Shown here: in pieces, positions 8,386 to 16,505 of the stretch
Layout: the number at the start of each line of letters is the position of its first letter
Numbering within the stretch: position 1 is the stretch's first letter
Origin: Mycolicibacterium frederiksbergense
Lineage (GTDB): Bacteria; Actinomycetota; Actinomycetes; Mycobacteriales; Mycobacteriaceae
Length of the DNA: 64,000 nt
Assembly: GCF_029893345.1 (NCBI RefSeq)
Contig: NZ_JARXVE010000012.1
Location: 120,176 to 184,175 of the forward strand
Direction of reading: 5' to 3'
The notes under the pieces: generated by a model
Told to the model about the DNA's origin: nothing
Seen by the model: only the letters and a program-made list of their open reading frames with translations
The model's database searches: none
Translations under genes and position numbers: made by a program

Positions 8386-9246
8386 TCAGTCGCGCCGGCG
8401 CAGACCACCGAGCAGCGCCACGATCACCCCGAACACCACCAGCGCGCCACCGGCGGCCAGCGTCAGGTTGAGCCACTCGTGCATCGACGAAATGGCATGG
8501 CCGACCATCGTATCGGCGATCTGGCGGATATCCCCGCTGGTGTGGTTGAGCGCGTTGTTGATGTAGCCGCGCGCCACCTCCAGCCCGGCCCATCCGGCAG
8601 CGCCCACCAAGAGCGCCGAAATACCGAGTGCGGCAAGGGTTTTACCCCGAGATCGGGCGACCGCCAGGGTCAGCAGTGCCAACACCCCGGCCAGTACCGT
8701 CGTGCCGACCGACACCAAAGGGCCCCAGGTGGCCAGCGGCCGCAACACCCCCGGGCGAAGCGCGGCGGGCGCATTGTCGGTGAGCGGCACGGCCAGCGTG
8801 CTGGGTGCCGCTATGCCGAAGTCCCGCAAGGTCTGCTGAAACGAGCTGTCGGCCAGCATCGGTGACAGGTCGATCACCCATCTACCCGACTCATCGGTGC
8901 CTGACACCTGGTCGGTGAACAGCCAGCCATGCGCGAGCTGATTGGCCTGGGCGAACTGGCCGGGAAACGCCGAGCTGGACGTGTACACCCCCGCCGCGAC
9001 GCGCAGAGCGTTGGTGTTGGTGTTGGTGTTGGTGTCGTACCCGGTGCCGCTGGCCAGCTTGGTGAGCTGGGTACCCAACTCACCGGCCATCGCCGCCTGC
9101 AGCTGCGGATCAGCGGCGGTCGATGCCGCCAACGCCGAGTACCCATCGCGGTCGATGACATTCTTCTGCGCCCACGCCGCGGGAATCGCCACAGCCAGCA
9201 GCACCGTCGTCAGCAACCACAACAGCGCCGTCAGCACGAACCGCAC
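8386..9246 (-). CDS. Conserved mycobacterial membrane protein
   Basis: This 286-residue protein has an N-terminal signal anchor (LLWLLTTVLLAVAIPAAWA) and a long extracytoplasmic domain of about 150 residues. Three C-terminal membrane segments follow, ending in GLRRRD. The external domain contains a short TN repeat from a hexanucleotide tract. The overall layout resembles actinobacterial membrane proteins of unknown role. It lies 27 bases downstream of ppk2 on the same strand, so the two may be co-transcribed. No catalytic motif is visible. Confidence 0.75.
   Translation of the reverse strand: MRFVLTALLWLLTTVLLAVAIPAAWAQKNVIDRDGYSALAASTAADPQLQAAMAGELGTQLTKLASGTGYDTNTNTNTNALRVAAGVYTSSSAFPGQFAQANQLAHGWLFTDQVSGTDESGRWVIDLSPMLADSSFQQTLRDFGIAAPSTLAVPLTDNAPAALRPGVLRPLATWGPLVSVGTTVLAGVLALLTLAVARSRGKTLAALGISALLVGAAGWAGLEVARGYINNALNHTSGDIRQIADTMVGHAISSMHEWLNLTLAAGGALVVFGVIVALLGGLRRRD
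9011..9034. repeat. Hexanucleotide tandem repeat (TTGGTG)4
   Basis: Four perfect copies of TTGGTG encode (Thr-Asn) repeats inside the membrane protein. Gain or loss of units keeps the frame, so this could vary protein length but not switch the gene off. Confidence 0.9.
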
Positions 9247-9273
9247 GGCGCCTCCTCACTCAGCGCCGGGCGG

Positions 9274-10128
9274 TCAGTCCGCCAGTGCGCGCCCCACGAT
9301 CAGCGGATCGGCGTGGCCGACCACGTCGTGGTCCTTGTTGTCGTAGTCGAACTTACCGAGCACGTAGCGCATGGCGTTGATTCGGGCGCGTTTCTTGTCG
9401 TTGCTCTTCACCACCGTCCACGGCGCTGTCTCGGTGTCGGTCCAGGCGAACATGTCCTCTTTCGCCGCGGTGTAGTCGTCCCACTTGTCCAGCGAGGCCA
9501 GGTCGGTGGGTGAGAGTTTCCACTGCCGCACCGGGTCGACCTGACGGATGGTGAACCGGGTGCGCTGCTCGGACTGCGTCACCGAGAACCACAGCTTGGT
9601 CAGGCTGATGCCGTCGTTGACCAGCATCTGCTCGAATAGCGGTGCCTGCCGGATGAATTCGGCGTGCTGCTTGGGCGTGCAGTAGCCCATCACCCGCTCC
9701 ACACCGGCCCGGTTGTACCAGGACCGGTCGAACAGCACGATCTCACCGGCGGCGGGCAGGTGGTGGACGTAACGCTGGAAATACCACTGCGTGCGTTCCT
9801 TCTCGGTGGGCTTCTCCAACGCGACGGTGCGGGCACCGCGCGGGTTGAGGTGCTCCATGAACCGCTTGATGGTGCCGCCTTTGCCCGCGGCGTCGCGGCC
9901 CTCGAACACGATGACGTGCCGGTGCCCCTCGGCCTGGCTCCACTTCTGCAGCTTGAGCAACTCGATCTGCAGCAGCCGCTTCTGCTCCTCGTAGTCGCTG
10001 CGCGGCATGCGTTCGTCGTACGGATATCCCTCGCGCCAGGTGTCGACGACTGCCCCGCCCGGCAACAGCAGTTCGGGGTCGTCATCGTCATCGTCACGAA
10101 CGCCGTAGCCGGTGGTATCCACAATCAC
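9274..10128 (-). CDS. ppk2: Polyphosphate kinase 2
   Basis: PPK2 uses polyphosphate to phosphorylate nucleoside diphosphates and so links the polyphosphate store to GTP/ATP levels. The 284-residue protein has a Walker A loop GRDAAGKGG at about residues 77-85 and a Walker B/lid region LFDRSWYNRAGVERVMGYC. It ends in a typical NDKKRARINAMRYVL segment. This is the single-domain (class I) form. An acidic run of six Asp follows the N-terminus. The start is the GTG at 10128, with another GTG at 10122. Confidence 0.93.
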   Translation of the reverse strand: MIVDTTGYGVRDDDDDDPELLLPGGAVVDTWREGYPYDERMPRSDYEEQKRLLQIELLKLQKWSQAEGHRHVIVFEGRDAAGKGGTIKRFMEHLNPRGARTVALEKPTEKERTQWYFQRYVHHLPAAGEIVLFDRSWYNRAGVERVMGYCTPKQHAEFIRQAPLFEQMLVNDGISLTKLWFSVTQSEQRTRFTIRQVDPVRQWKLSPTDLASLDKWDDYTAAKEDMFAWTDTETAPWTVVKSNDKKRARINAMRYVLGKFDYDNKDHDVVGHADPLIVGRALAD

Positions 10129-10196
10129 CGACCGACGGTATCCACCCCGGCGAACACCGACGTGTCGCCGGGGTGAACAGCTGGTGGACCGGCCCG

Positions 10197-11726
10197 CTAC
10201 TTGGCCGTGCGCCGCGGACGGATCAGCGACAGCTTGGTCATCAGCTTGTTCATCCGGGCCAGCGCCTTCTCGGAGTTGTTGTAGAAGTTGCCGCCGGCAC
10301 CCACATTGGTGCGGGGCACCACCACGGTCTCCTGCCTGCAGAATTTGCGTACCCCATCGACGCCGCCGAAGCGGGCGCCGATCCCCGAGGTCTTCCAGCC
10401 GCCCATCGGGGCCGTGGTGCACATCAGGTTGGAGATCACGTCGTTGACGTTGACGGCGCCGCAATCCAGCTGCAGTGCAACCGCTTTGGCCCGCTCGATG
10501 TCATTGGAGAACACCGATGCGCTCAACCCGTACGGGCTGTCGTTGGCCAGCCGCACCGCCTCCTCGACGGTGGATACCTTCATGATCGGCAGGGTGGGAC
10601 CGAAGGTCTCCTCGGTCATGCATGACATCGAATGGTCGACGTCGACGAGCACCGTCGGCGGGTAGAAGCTGCCGTCGCCGTCCGGGCGCTTGCCACCGGT
10701 CAGGGCCTTGGCGCCGGCGGCCACCGCCTCGTTGACGTGCCGTTCGGTGATCGCGACCTGGCTGCCGTCGATCTGGGCGCCGAAGTGGTAACCCTGACCG
10801 GTGCCCATCTTGAGGTTCTGCACCGCGCGCACCACGGCGGCGACGAACTGGTCGTAGACCGGCTCGAGCGCATAGACCCGCTCGACGGACACACAGGTCT
10901 GGCCGGCGTTGAACATCGCGCCCCACACCGCGGCGTTGGCGGCCAGTTCGACGTCGGCGTCCTCCAGCACGATCATCGGATCCTTGCCACCCAATTCCAG
11001 GCTCACCGGGGTCAGGCGGCGCGCGGCGCGCTCCATCACCTTCGCACCGGTGGCGCTGGAGCCGGTGAACTGGATGTAGTCGGAGTTGTCGATGACGGCC
11101 TCGGAGACCGCGCGAGCGCCCTGGGCCAACGCGAACACCTCGGGGGCACCGGAATCCAGCCAGCCGCGCAGCAGCACCTCGGCGGTCAGCGGGGTGCGCT
11201 CGGACGGTTTGAGCAGGACGGCGCATCCGGCGGCCAGGGCACCGATGGCATCCATCATGGCGTTGGCCACCGGGTAGTTCCACGGCGCGATGATCCCGAC
11301 CACCGGACGCGGCCGGTAGTGCACCGCGATCTTCTTGATCGACAGGAATGGCAGCGGCGCCGGACGGGAGTCGGGCGCCATCGCCTTCTCCACCGTCTTG
11401 ATGTAGTACGACAGGATCATCAGCAGCAGCGGCACCTCTTGGGCGGCGTCCATCGCCGATTTGCCGGTCTCGGCGATCAGCAGCTTCTCGATCTCGTCAC
11501 GGTGGTCACCGAGCCACACCGCGTAACGGGCCAGCACCTTGGCGCGCCCTTTGGCACCGCGGGCTTCCCATTCCTTCTGTGCCTCCCGCAACCCGGCCAC
11601 GATCCGCGGCACGTCGGCGGCATCGGTCCACGTCACCTGGCCGGCAACGGCGCCAGTCGCAGGGCTGTAAATGGTGCCGGAACCAGTGAACTGTCCGGTC
11701 AGAGCAACGTCTGGCGTGGCTGTCAT
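10197..11726 (-). CDS. NAD(P)+-dependent aldehyde dehydrogenase
   Basis: This 509-residue member of the aldehyde dehydrogenase superfamily oxidises an aldehyde to the acid. The motifs visible are IIAPWNYP, the coenzyme loop FTGSSATG, the general base Glu in LELGGKDPM and the catalytic Cys in NAGQTCVSVERVY. It resembles the succinic semialdehyde dehydrogenase-type GabD2 branch, but the substrate cannot be assigned. The ATG at 11726 is preferred over an upstream in-frame start at 11777. It lies 68 bases upstream of ppk2 on the same strand. Confidence 0.9.
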   Translation of the reverse strand: MTATPDVALTGQFTGSGTIYSPATGAVAGQVTWTDAADVPRIVAGLREAQKEWEARGAKGRAKVLARYAVWLGDHRDEIEKLLIAETGKSAMDAAQEVPLLLMILSYYIKTVEKAMAPDSRPAPLPFLSIKKIAVHYRPRPVVGIIAPWNYPVANAMMDAIGALAAGCAVLLKPSERTPLTAEVLLRGWLDSGAPEVFALAQGARAVSEAVIDNSDYIQFTGSSATGAKVMERAARRLTPVSLELGGKDPMIVLEDADVELAANAAVWGAMFNAGQTCVSVERVYALEPVYDQFVAAVVRAVQNLKMGTGQGYHFGAQIDGSQVAITERHVNEAVAAGAKALTGGKRPDGDGSFYPPTVLVDVDHSMSCMTEETFGPTLPIMKVSTVEEAVRLANDSPYGLSASVFSNDIERAKAVALQLDCGAVNVNDVISNLMCTTAPMGGWKTSGIGARFGGVDGVRKFCRQETVVVPRTNVGAGGNFYNNSEKALARMNKLMTKLSLIRPRRTAK

Positions 11727-11780
11727 GCGGCCTATGTTAATCGCCACGTGTGATCCATATCGCAGCGGGGTTGACACCTG

Positions 11781-12347
11781 TCAAGTACTGGCAGGGCGAT
11801 GCCGCGAGCGAACGACGCCTGCCCCGGAAACCGTGGCGACCAAGCACACCACCGCCGTGCCCAACAGTGCCGCACCGATGGTGTCGGTGAAGTAGTGGTA
11901 GGTGATGGCCTGGCCGAACATGCCCAACGCGCTGACGCTGACTGCCAGGATCACCGCCCACAGCACTCCCCCGGCCACCACGACCAGAAGTCCCATCACC
12001 ACCACGACCGTGACCGAGTGACCGCTGGGATAGGCCAGCTCGCCACCCTTCTCGCGGCCGAAGATCCGCTTGCACACCTGCACTGCGGCGATCGCCAGCA
12101 ACGGGCTGACCAGCGTCGCGACCGCCAGCCGCCATTGCCTACGGCGCAGTACCACGGCAACCAGCACGGCCAGCGTGACAACCAGCACCCACTCTTCGGT
12201 GAACACCAGAAACACCCCGCTCCACTCCCCCATCGCCTCGCCCAGCCGGAGAAACCAACTGTCGATCGGCGTCGGCCCGGTTCCCACGGCCCAGCCCAGC
12301 AGCAACATGGCCGCCACTCCCACGGGCGGCCACCACCGCGCGATCAA
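11781..12347 (-). CDS. PAP2-family membrane phosphatase
   Basis: This 188-residue integral membrane protein has about five to six membrane helices. It carries the phosphatidic-acid-phosphatase signature: CKRIFGREK, then PSGHS, then YHYFTDTIGA, which supply the Lys, Arg, His and Asp of the active site. Likely substrates are lipid phosphates or polyprenyl pyrophosphates at the outer face. A TTG at 12347 overlaps the stop of the DinB-like gene (TTGA), indicating coupling. Confidence 0.88.
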   Translation of the reverse strand: MIARWWPPVGVAAMLLLGWAVGTGPTPIDSWFLRLGEAMGEWSGVFLVFTEEWVLVVTLAVLVAVVLRRRQWRLAVATLVSPLLAIAAVQVCKRIFGREKGGELAYPSGHSVTVVVVMGLLVVVAGGVLWAVILAVSVSALGMFGQAITYHYFTDTIGAALLGTAVVCLVATVSGAGVVRSRHRPAST

Positions 12348-12862
12348 GCGATGATTCCGCGCAGATAGGCGGCCTGGCCGAGATGCTGAGCGCAGTCATC
12401 GATGATGCTGACCAATCGAGCGCTCGCGGTGACCGGCGGATTCCACCCGGTATCGACGATGCGGCTGAGCTCCTCGGGGGTGACGCTGGCGATGTAGGCC
12501 AGCGTCGCCTTGTACACGGCCCGGTAGTAGCCCGCCAGCAGTTCGGCCGATGCATGCACCTTCGCGACGTCCTCGGCGCTATGGCCGTAGCCGATGTCGT
12601 TGACCGGCAGATCGAGCCCGAACCGGTCCACCCAGCCGTCCCGGGTCCACACCTGCTCCACCCCGGCAATGTCACACAACTGCAGGTCCTGGCAGCGGGC
12701 GCTGTGCCAGATGAGCCAGGCGATGCTGTTGGCCTGCGGCGTCGGGCGGTAACTCGAGACCTTCTCGGTCAGCCCGTCGGTGAGGTCGTCGACATGCTCG
12801 ATCAGCCGGGTGAATGCGTCGCGCAGCAGTTCCCGGACGGCATCGGAATCAGCGACAGTCAT
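12344..12862 (-). CDS. DinB/DUF664 family protein, mycothiol S-transferase-like
   Basis: This 172-residue four-helix-bundle protein carries the metal-binding His pattern of the DinB superfamily: WLIWHSARCQD in the first half and DDCAQHLGQAAYLRG at the C-terminus. In actinobacteria several such proteins are metal-dependent mycothiol or bacillithiol transferases or isomerases. The specific reaction here is not known. It begins with ATG at 12862 and is the first gene of a coupled pair with the PAP2 phosphatase. Confidence 0.85.
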   Translation of the reverse strand: MTVADSDAVRELLRDAFTRLIEHVDDLTDGLTEKVSSYRPTPQANSIAWLIWHSARCQDLQLCDIAGVEQVWTRDGWVDRFGLDLPVNDIGYGHSAEDVAKVHASAELLAGYYRAVYKATLAYIASVTPEELSRIVDTGWNPPVTASARLVSIIDDCAQHLGQAAYLRGIIA

Positions 12863-13038
12863 GACCGTGACGCTACTCGGGAGTTAGCCCGGCCTTGTTC
12901 GTCGGGCGATTCACGTTTATCTGCCCCTGATTCGCCAGACAGGTCTGACCAGCGGTGACACGATGTTCAGGTGAGCGGCGGTCGGGACGCCGATGCGACG
13001 AACGACTGCGACACGGTTTCCAGAAAGTGACGTCAGCG

Positions 13039-13896
13039 ATGTACGAGTCGGGCTGGACGAGGGGAAGCCTTTTCGCCGCCGTGAAGGCAGCCGGAGCGGC
13101 TTCGATATTGGGCTGGGTGGTCATGCTGGGTGCGGGTACCGCGCTGGCGGATCCGGCCGGACAGGACCCGACACCGTTCGTCGGCGCGGCGCCATTCGGG
13201 CCACCCAGGCTCGTGCCGGTCAACGGCTCGACGGTGGGTGTGGCCCAGCCGATCATCATCAACTTCCCGGGGCCCGTCGACGATTCCGGCGCAACCCAAA
13301 GCGCCATTCACGTCTCTTCGGTCCCGCCAGTTCCCGGCAAGTTCTACTGGATGACTCCGACGCAGCTGCGCTGGCGCCCGCTGAGCTTCTGGCCCGCCCA
13401 CACCGCCGTGACCGTCGATGCGGGCGGCACGGTGTCCAACTTCCGTACCGGAGACACCCTGGTGGCCACGGCCAACGACGCCACGCACCAACTAATCGTC
13501 ACCCGCAACGGGACCGTGGAGAAAACCATCCCGATGTCGATGGGGATGGCAGCCGGCGGCCACCAAACTCCGAACGGCACCTACTACGTTCAAGAGAAGT
13601 TGCCCTCGGTGGTGATGGATTCCTCGACCTACGGCGTACCGGTCAACTCGACGTACGGGTACAAGGTGACGGTCGAGCTAGCCGTCCGGTTCGACGACAG
13701 CGGCGACTTCGTACACAGTGCTCCGTGGTCTGTGGATGACCAGGGCAGGCGCGACGTCAGTCACGGCTGCATCAACATCAGCCCCACCGACGCGAGGTGG
13801 TTCTTCGACAACTTCGGCGCCGGCGATCCCATCATCGTTCAGAACTCCACCGGCACCTACGCCAGGAACGACGGCTCCAACGATTGGCAGACGTAG
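13039..13896 (+). CDS. L,D-transpeptidase with Ig-like domain
   Basis: This exported enzyme makes 3-3 cross-links in peptidoglycan. The 285-residue protein has an N-terminal signal sequence ending near GTALADPAG. An Ig-like domain follows (about residues 50-130). The YkuD catalytic domain ends with SHGCINISP, where His242 and Cys244 are the catalytic residues. The preceding HSAPWSV also fits the family. The ATG at 13039 lies downstream of AGAAAGTGACG. The layout resembles Rv0192-type mycobacterial transpeptidases rather than LdtMt2. A second in-frame Met upstream is absent. Confidence 0.92.
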   Translation: MYESGWTRGSLFAAVKAAGAASILGWVVMLGAGTALADPAGQDPTPFVGAAPFGPPRLVPVNGSTVGVAQPIIINFPGPVDDSGATQSAIHVSSVPPVPGKFYWMTPTQLRWRPLSFWPAHTAVTVDAGGTVSNFRTGDTLVATANDATHQLIVTRNGTVEKTIPMSMGMAAGGHQTPNGTYYVQEKLPSVVMDSSTYGVPVNSTYGYKVTVELAVRFDDSGDFVHSAPWSVDDQGRRDVSHGCINISPTDARWFFDNFGAGDPIIVQNSTGTYARNDGSNDWQT

Positions 13897-13975
13897 ACCT
13901 GCGGGGTCAGGCGCGGCTTCGAGGAGGGCGACGACGGTTCCGACGATCGTTGTCAGCAGTCGGTCTGACGCCGGT

Positions 13976-14008
13976 TGCCAAAAAGAAAAACCACCTGTTG
14001 CCAGGTGG
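13976..14008 (-). terminator. Intrinsic terminator of the minus-strand tRNA operon
   Basis: Read on the minus strand, the stem CCACCTG-GCAA-CAGGTGG (13991-14008) is followed by a run of nine T residues interrupted by one C. This is a classical rho-independent terminator just after tRNA-Phe. Confidence 0.9.
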
Positions 14009-14018
14009 CTCTCTGAAG

Positions 14019-14092
14019 TGGCCAGGGCCGGGATCGAACCGGCGACCTTCCGCTTTTCAGGCGGACGCTCATACCAACTGAGCTACCTGGCC
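14019..14092 (-). tRNA. tRNA-Phe (GAA)
   Basis: The 74-base cloverleaf has acceptor stem GGCCAGG/CCTGGCC, a D-loop, the anticodon loop CTGAAAA with anticodon GAA, and a T-arm with GGTTCGATCC. The discriminator base is A and no CCA is encoded. It is the last of three minus-strand tRNA genes (Glu, Asp, Phe). Confidence 0.95.
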
Positions 14093-14136
14093 GGAAGGCC
14101 GTCGGCCTACCAGACCGAAGTACCTCGCCGTGATGG

Positions 14137-14210
14137 CGACCCTGACGGGACTCGAACCCGCGACCTCCGCCGTGACAGGGCGGCGCGCTAACCAACTGCG
14201 CCACAGGGCC
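14137..14210 (-). tRNA. tRNA-Asp (GTC)
   Basis: The anticodon loop reads CTGTCAC with anticodon GTC. The acceptor is GGCCCTG/CAGGGTC with one G-U pair and discriminator G, as usual for tRNA-Asp. The T-arm has GGTTCGAGTC. It lies 44 bases upstream of tRNA-Phe. Confidence 0.95.
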
Positions 14211-14242
14211 TTGCTGTGCAACCACTAAACTACGCTGCTGCG

Positions 14243-14315
14243 TACCCCCAACGGGATTCGAACCCGTGCTACCGCCGTGAAAGGGCGGCGTCCTAGGCCA
14301 CTAGACGATGGGGGC
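14243..14315 (-). tRNA. tRNA-Glu (TTC)
   Basis: The anticodon loop reads CTTTCAC with anticodon TTC. The acceptor is GCCCCCA/TGGGGGT and the T-arm has GGTTCGAATC. It is the first gene of the minus-strand tRNA transcript. Confidence 0.95.
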
Positions 14316-14369
14316 CTAATCCGAATCTCTCCGGGGTACTCATCAACCTCGTTCGTTGGGAGCTTCGAT

Positions 14370-14399
14370 AGCTTAGGGTACAGATGCCCAAATCTTCAA
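14370..14399 (-). promoter_or_regulatory. Predicted promoter of the tRNA-Glu-Asp-Phe operon
   Basis: On the minus strand TTGAAG (14399-14394) and TAAGCT (14375-14370) are separated by 18 bases and precede tRNA-Glu by about 55 bases. The pair resembles SigA -35 and -10 elements. Confidence 0.5.
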
Positions 14400-14494
14400 A
14401 CCCAATGGTCACGGGCCCCTTCGCAGGCAACCGCAAGCCTCTTCGCAGGCACTGTCGCAGGCACCGGATATCACCAAGTATTCTGTTTCACCGC

Positions 14495-14570
14495 GCCCCT
14501 ATAGCTCAGTTGGTAGAGCTACGGACTTTTAATCCGCAGGTCGTAGGTTCGAGTCCTACTGGGGGCACCA
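14495..14570 (+). tRNA. tRNA-Lys (TTT) with encoded CCA
   Basis: The anticodon loop CTTTTAA carries anticodon TTT. The acceptor GCCCCTA pairs with TGGGGGC, followed by A and a genomically encoded CCA (14568-14570). The other three tRNA genes here lack CCA. A TATTCT element ten bases upstream is a likely -10. It is transcribed away from the other three tRNA genes. Confidence 0.95.
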
Positions 14571-14643
14571 GCCAAGGCCGGCACCTGGAGTTTTCCCGTA
14601 CCCGATGCCCGCCCGACGGCGCCTTAGATACCCACACTCAGCG

Positions 14644-14680
14644 AGACCCAACATCTTTCGGATGTTGGGTCTTCGTTTTT
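14644..14680 (+). terminator. Intrinsic terminator after tRNA-Lys
   Basis: A perfect 12-bp stem (AGACCCAACATC with GATGTTGGGTCT) closed by TTTCG is followed by TCGTTTTT. It isolates the tRNA-Lys transcript from the cassette downstream. Confidence 0.92.
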
Positions 14681-14713
14681 CGCGCGCGTAACCCCTATCG
14701 CCAAGCCCTTCCC

Positions 14714-14727
14714 CTATCGATCAATAG
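14714..14727. promoter_or_regulatory. Operator copy 1 (CTATCG-type palindrome)
   Basis: CTATCGATCAATAG fits the palindrome CTATCG-NN-CGATAG with one mismatch. It is one of two copies upstream of the gamma-glutamyltransferase operon. A further half-site CTATCG lies at 14695-14700. The probable ligand is the TetR protein encoded at 23802-24479. Confidence 0.75.
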
Positions 14728-14730
14728 GCC

Positions 14731-14744
14731 CTATCATTCGATAG
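14731..14744. promoter_or_regulatory. Operator copy 2 (CTATCG-type palindrome)
   Basis: CTATCATTCGATAG has one mismatch to the palindrome and is centred 17 bp from copy 1. The pair would cover the promoter or leader of the operon that begins at 14868. Confidence 0.75.
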
Positions 14745-14867
14745 GCTGTTGTGGCTTACGCCACTCCCGAAGCCTCCATGGACTGCGGTCACATCCGACC
14801 GATGCCGCAAGACCCACGCCGTCGTCGGCGTGCGCGTTGGACACTTACGAGAGGAGTTGCGGGTACC

Positions 14868-16475
14868 TTGAGCACCCCCGCCGAATCCCCCGACGCCACC
14901 CGTGCGTCGCTCACAGGGGCCATCGCGGCCCCGCACACCCTCGCCACCGAGGCGGGCCTGAACGCGTTCCGCGACGGCGGTACGGCGATCGATGCGGCCA
15001 TCGCCGCCGCTGCCGTGCTCACCGTGGTCTACCCACACAATGTGGCGCTGGGCAGCGATCTGATCGCGCTCGTGCGCGAGCCGGACGGGAAGGTGCACTG
15101 CGTCAACTCATCAGGGTGGGCACCCCGCAATACCGATGCGGCCACACTGCGCGCGACGTTCGGCCACGCCCTGCCGGCTCGTGAGGTGCACACGGTGACC
15201 GTCCCCGGCGGCGTACGCGGCTGGGAAGCCCTCCGCAGCCATGGATCTCGGCTCTCCTGGTCCGACACCCTCGCGGCGGCCGAAGCCGCCGCCGCGGCCG
15301 GAGTGCCCCTCGCCCCGTCCGTGGCGTGGCACCTGTTACATCCCGAAAACGCCGATCTGCACGGCACAGCCGACTTCGACCGAGTGTTCCGCCCCGATGG
15401 ACAGTGCCGCCGGGTCGGAGATGTGCTGCGGCAGCCCGAACTCGCCGCAAGCTTCTCCCGGCTGCGCGCCGGCGGTCCCGACGAGTTCTACCAAGGTGAC
15501 CTCGCAACGCGATCCATCGCCTACCTGCAATCACGCGGATCCCGGCTTGTACCAGACGACTTCGCCGACTTCCATCCGGAGATCACCGCACCGCTGGAGA
15601 CCACCTTCGGGGACCTCACCGTCCTGACAAGCCCGCCGAACACCCACGGCTTCATCCTGCTACGCGTCCTCCGCGCGGTGGAGGAGCTGGGTCTCGCCGA
15701 CCCACTGGGAGCGGACTTCGGCACCGTCATGCGACTGTTCCATCGCGCCAACCGACTTCGCGATGATCTGCTCGCCGACCCACGCCAGGCCAGCGTCGAC
15801 GTCGACGCCCTGGTGCACGCCGACCTCACGAAGTTCGCACCCATCGGCCACGCCCGCGATTCGGTCCTCGTCCCGAACGGTGACACTGTCGGCGTATCGG
15901 CGATGGACAGCGACGGCTATGCGGTGTCGTTGATTCAGAGCGTCTTCTACGCGTTCGGGTCAGGATTGATCGACCCGGAGACCGGCATCCTGTTCCACAA
16001 CCGAGGGACGAGCTTCTCGCTCGACGAGCACGCCCCCAACGTGATTGCCCCACGTAAGCGACCCGCCCACACGCTGATGCCTGCGATGACGTTGCAGGAC
16101 GGGTCCGTTCGGCACATCCTGTCCACGATGGGCGGACAAGGCCAGCCACAGATCCTCGCGCAGATTCTTCTGCACGCCACGCGCGGCGCCTCGGCGCAGT
16201 CCGCAGTCGCCGCGCCACGCGGTATCGTCGGGCCGCAATCTGACGGTGCCACAGACGATTTGGTGTCTTTCGAATCCGACTCGTCACACGCCACCCGGGA
16301 GTCGCTGGTCGGCAGCGGGCTCTTCCTGCTGGAGGTTCCGCCGAAAACCGAGACGCTTGGTCAAGCCAACGTTGTCTTCGCGGAGTCCGACGGTCGCATG
16401 TCCGCAGCCTCGGATCCTCGATCCGACGGTTCGGCCGCAGTCGCACACTATCCGCGCATCAGCCCCAACAGCTAG
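14868..16475 (+). CDS. Divergent gamma-glutamyltransferase family (Ntn) hydrolase
   Basis: Gamma-glutamyltransferases cleave gamma-glutamyl bonds, as in glutathione, and mature by self-cleavage before a catalytic Thr. This 535-residue protein has the family N-terminus (GGTAIDAAIAAAAVLTVVYP). A Thr at about residue 340 in NGDTVGVSAMDSDG is the likely nucleophile. It departs from classical enzymes: the usual Gly-rich GIGGGG segment reads VALGSDL, and no signal peptide is seen, so it should act in the cytoplasm. TTG at 14868 is chosen because GAGAGGAG lies ten bases upstream. It is the first gene of the importer operon. The exact substrate is unknown. Confidence 0.82.
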   Translation: MSTPAESPDATRASLTGAIAAPHTLATEAGLNAFRDGGTAIDAAIAAAAVLTVVYPHNVALGSDLIALVREPDGKVHCVNSSGWAPRNTDAATLRATFGHALPAREVHTVTVPGGVRGWEALRSHGSRLSWSDTLAAAEAAAAAGVPLAPSVAWHLLHPENADLHGTADFDRVFRPDGQCRRVGDVLRQPELAASFSRLRAGGPDEFYQGDLATRSIAYLQSRGSRLVPDDFADFHPEITAPLETTFGDLTVLTSPPNTHGFILLRVLRAVEELGLADPLGADFGTVMRLFHRANRLRDDLLADPRQASVDVDALVHADLTKFAPIGHARDSVLVPNGDTVGVSAMDSDGYAVSLIQSVFYAFGSGLIDPETGILFHNRGTSFSLDEHAPNVIAPRKRPAHTLMPAMTLQDGSVRHILSTMGGQGQPQILAQILLHATRGASAQSAVAAPRGIVGPQSDGATDDLVSFESDSSHATRESLVGSGLFLLEVPPKTETLGQANVVFAESDGRMSAASDPRSDGSAAVAHYPRISPNS

Positions 16476-16505
16476 CTACCTCGGACCGGAAGGGAACGCA
16501 GAAGA

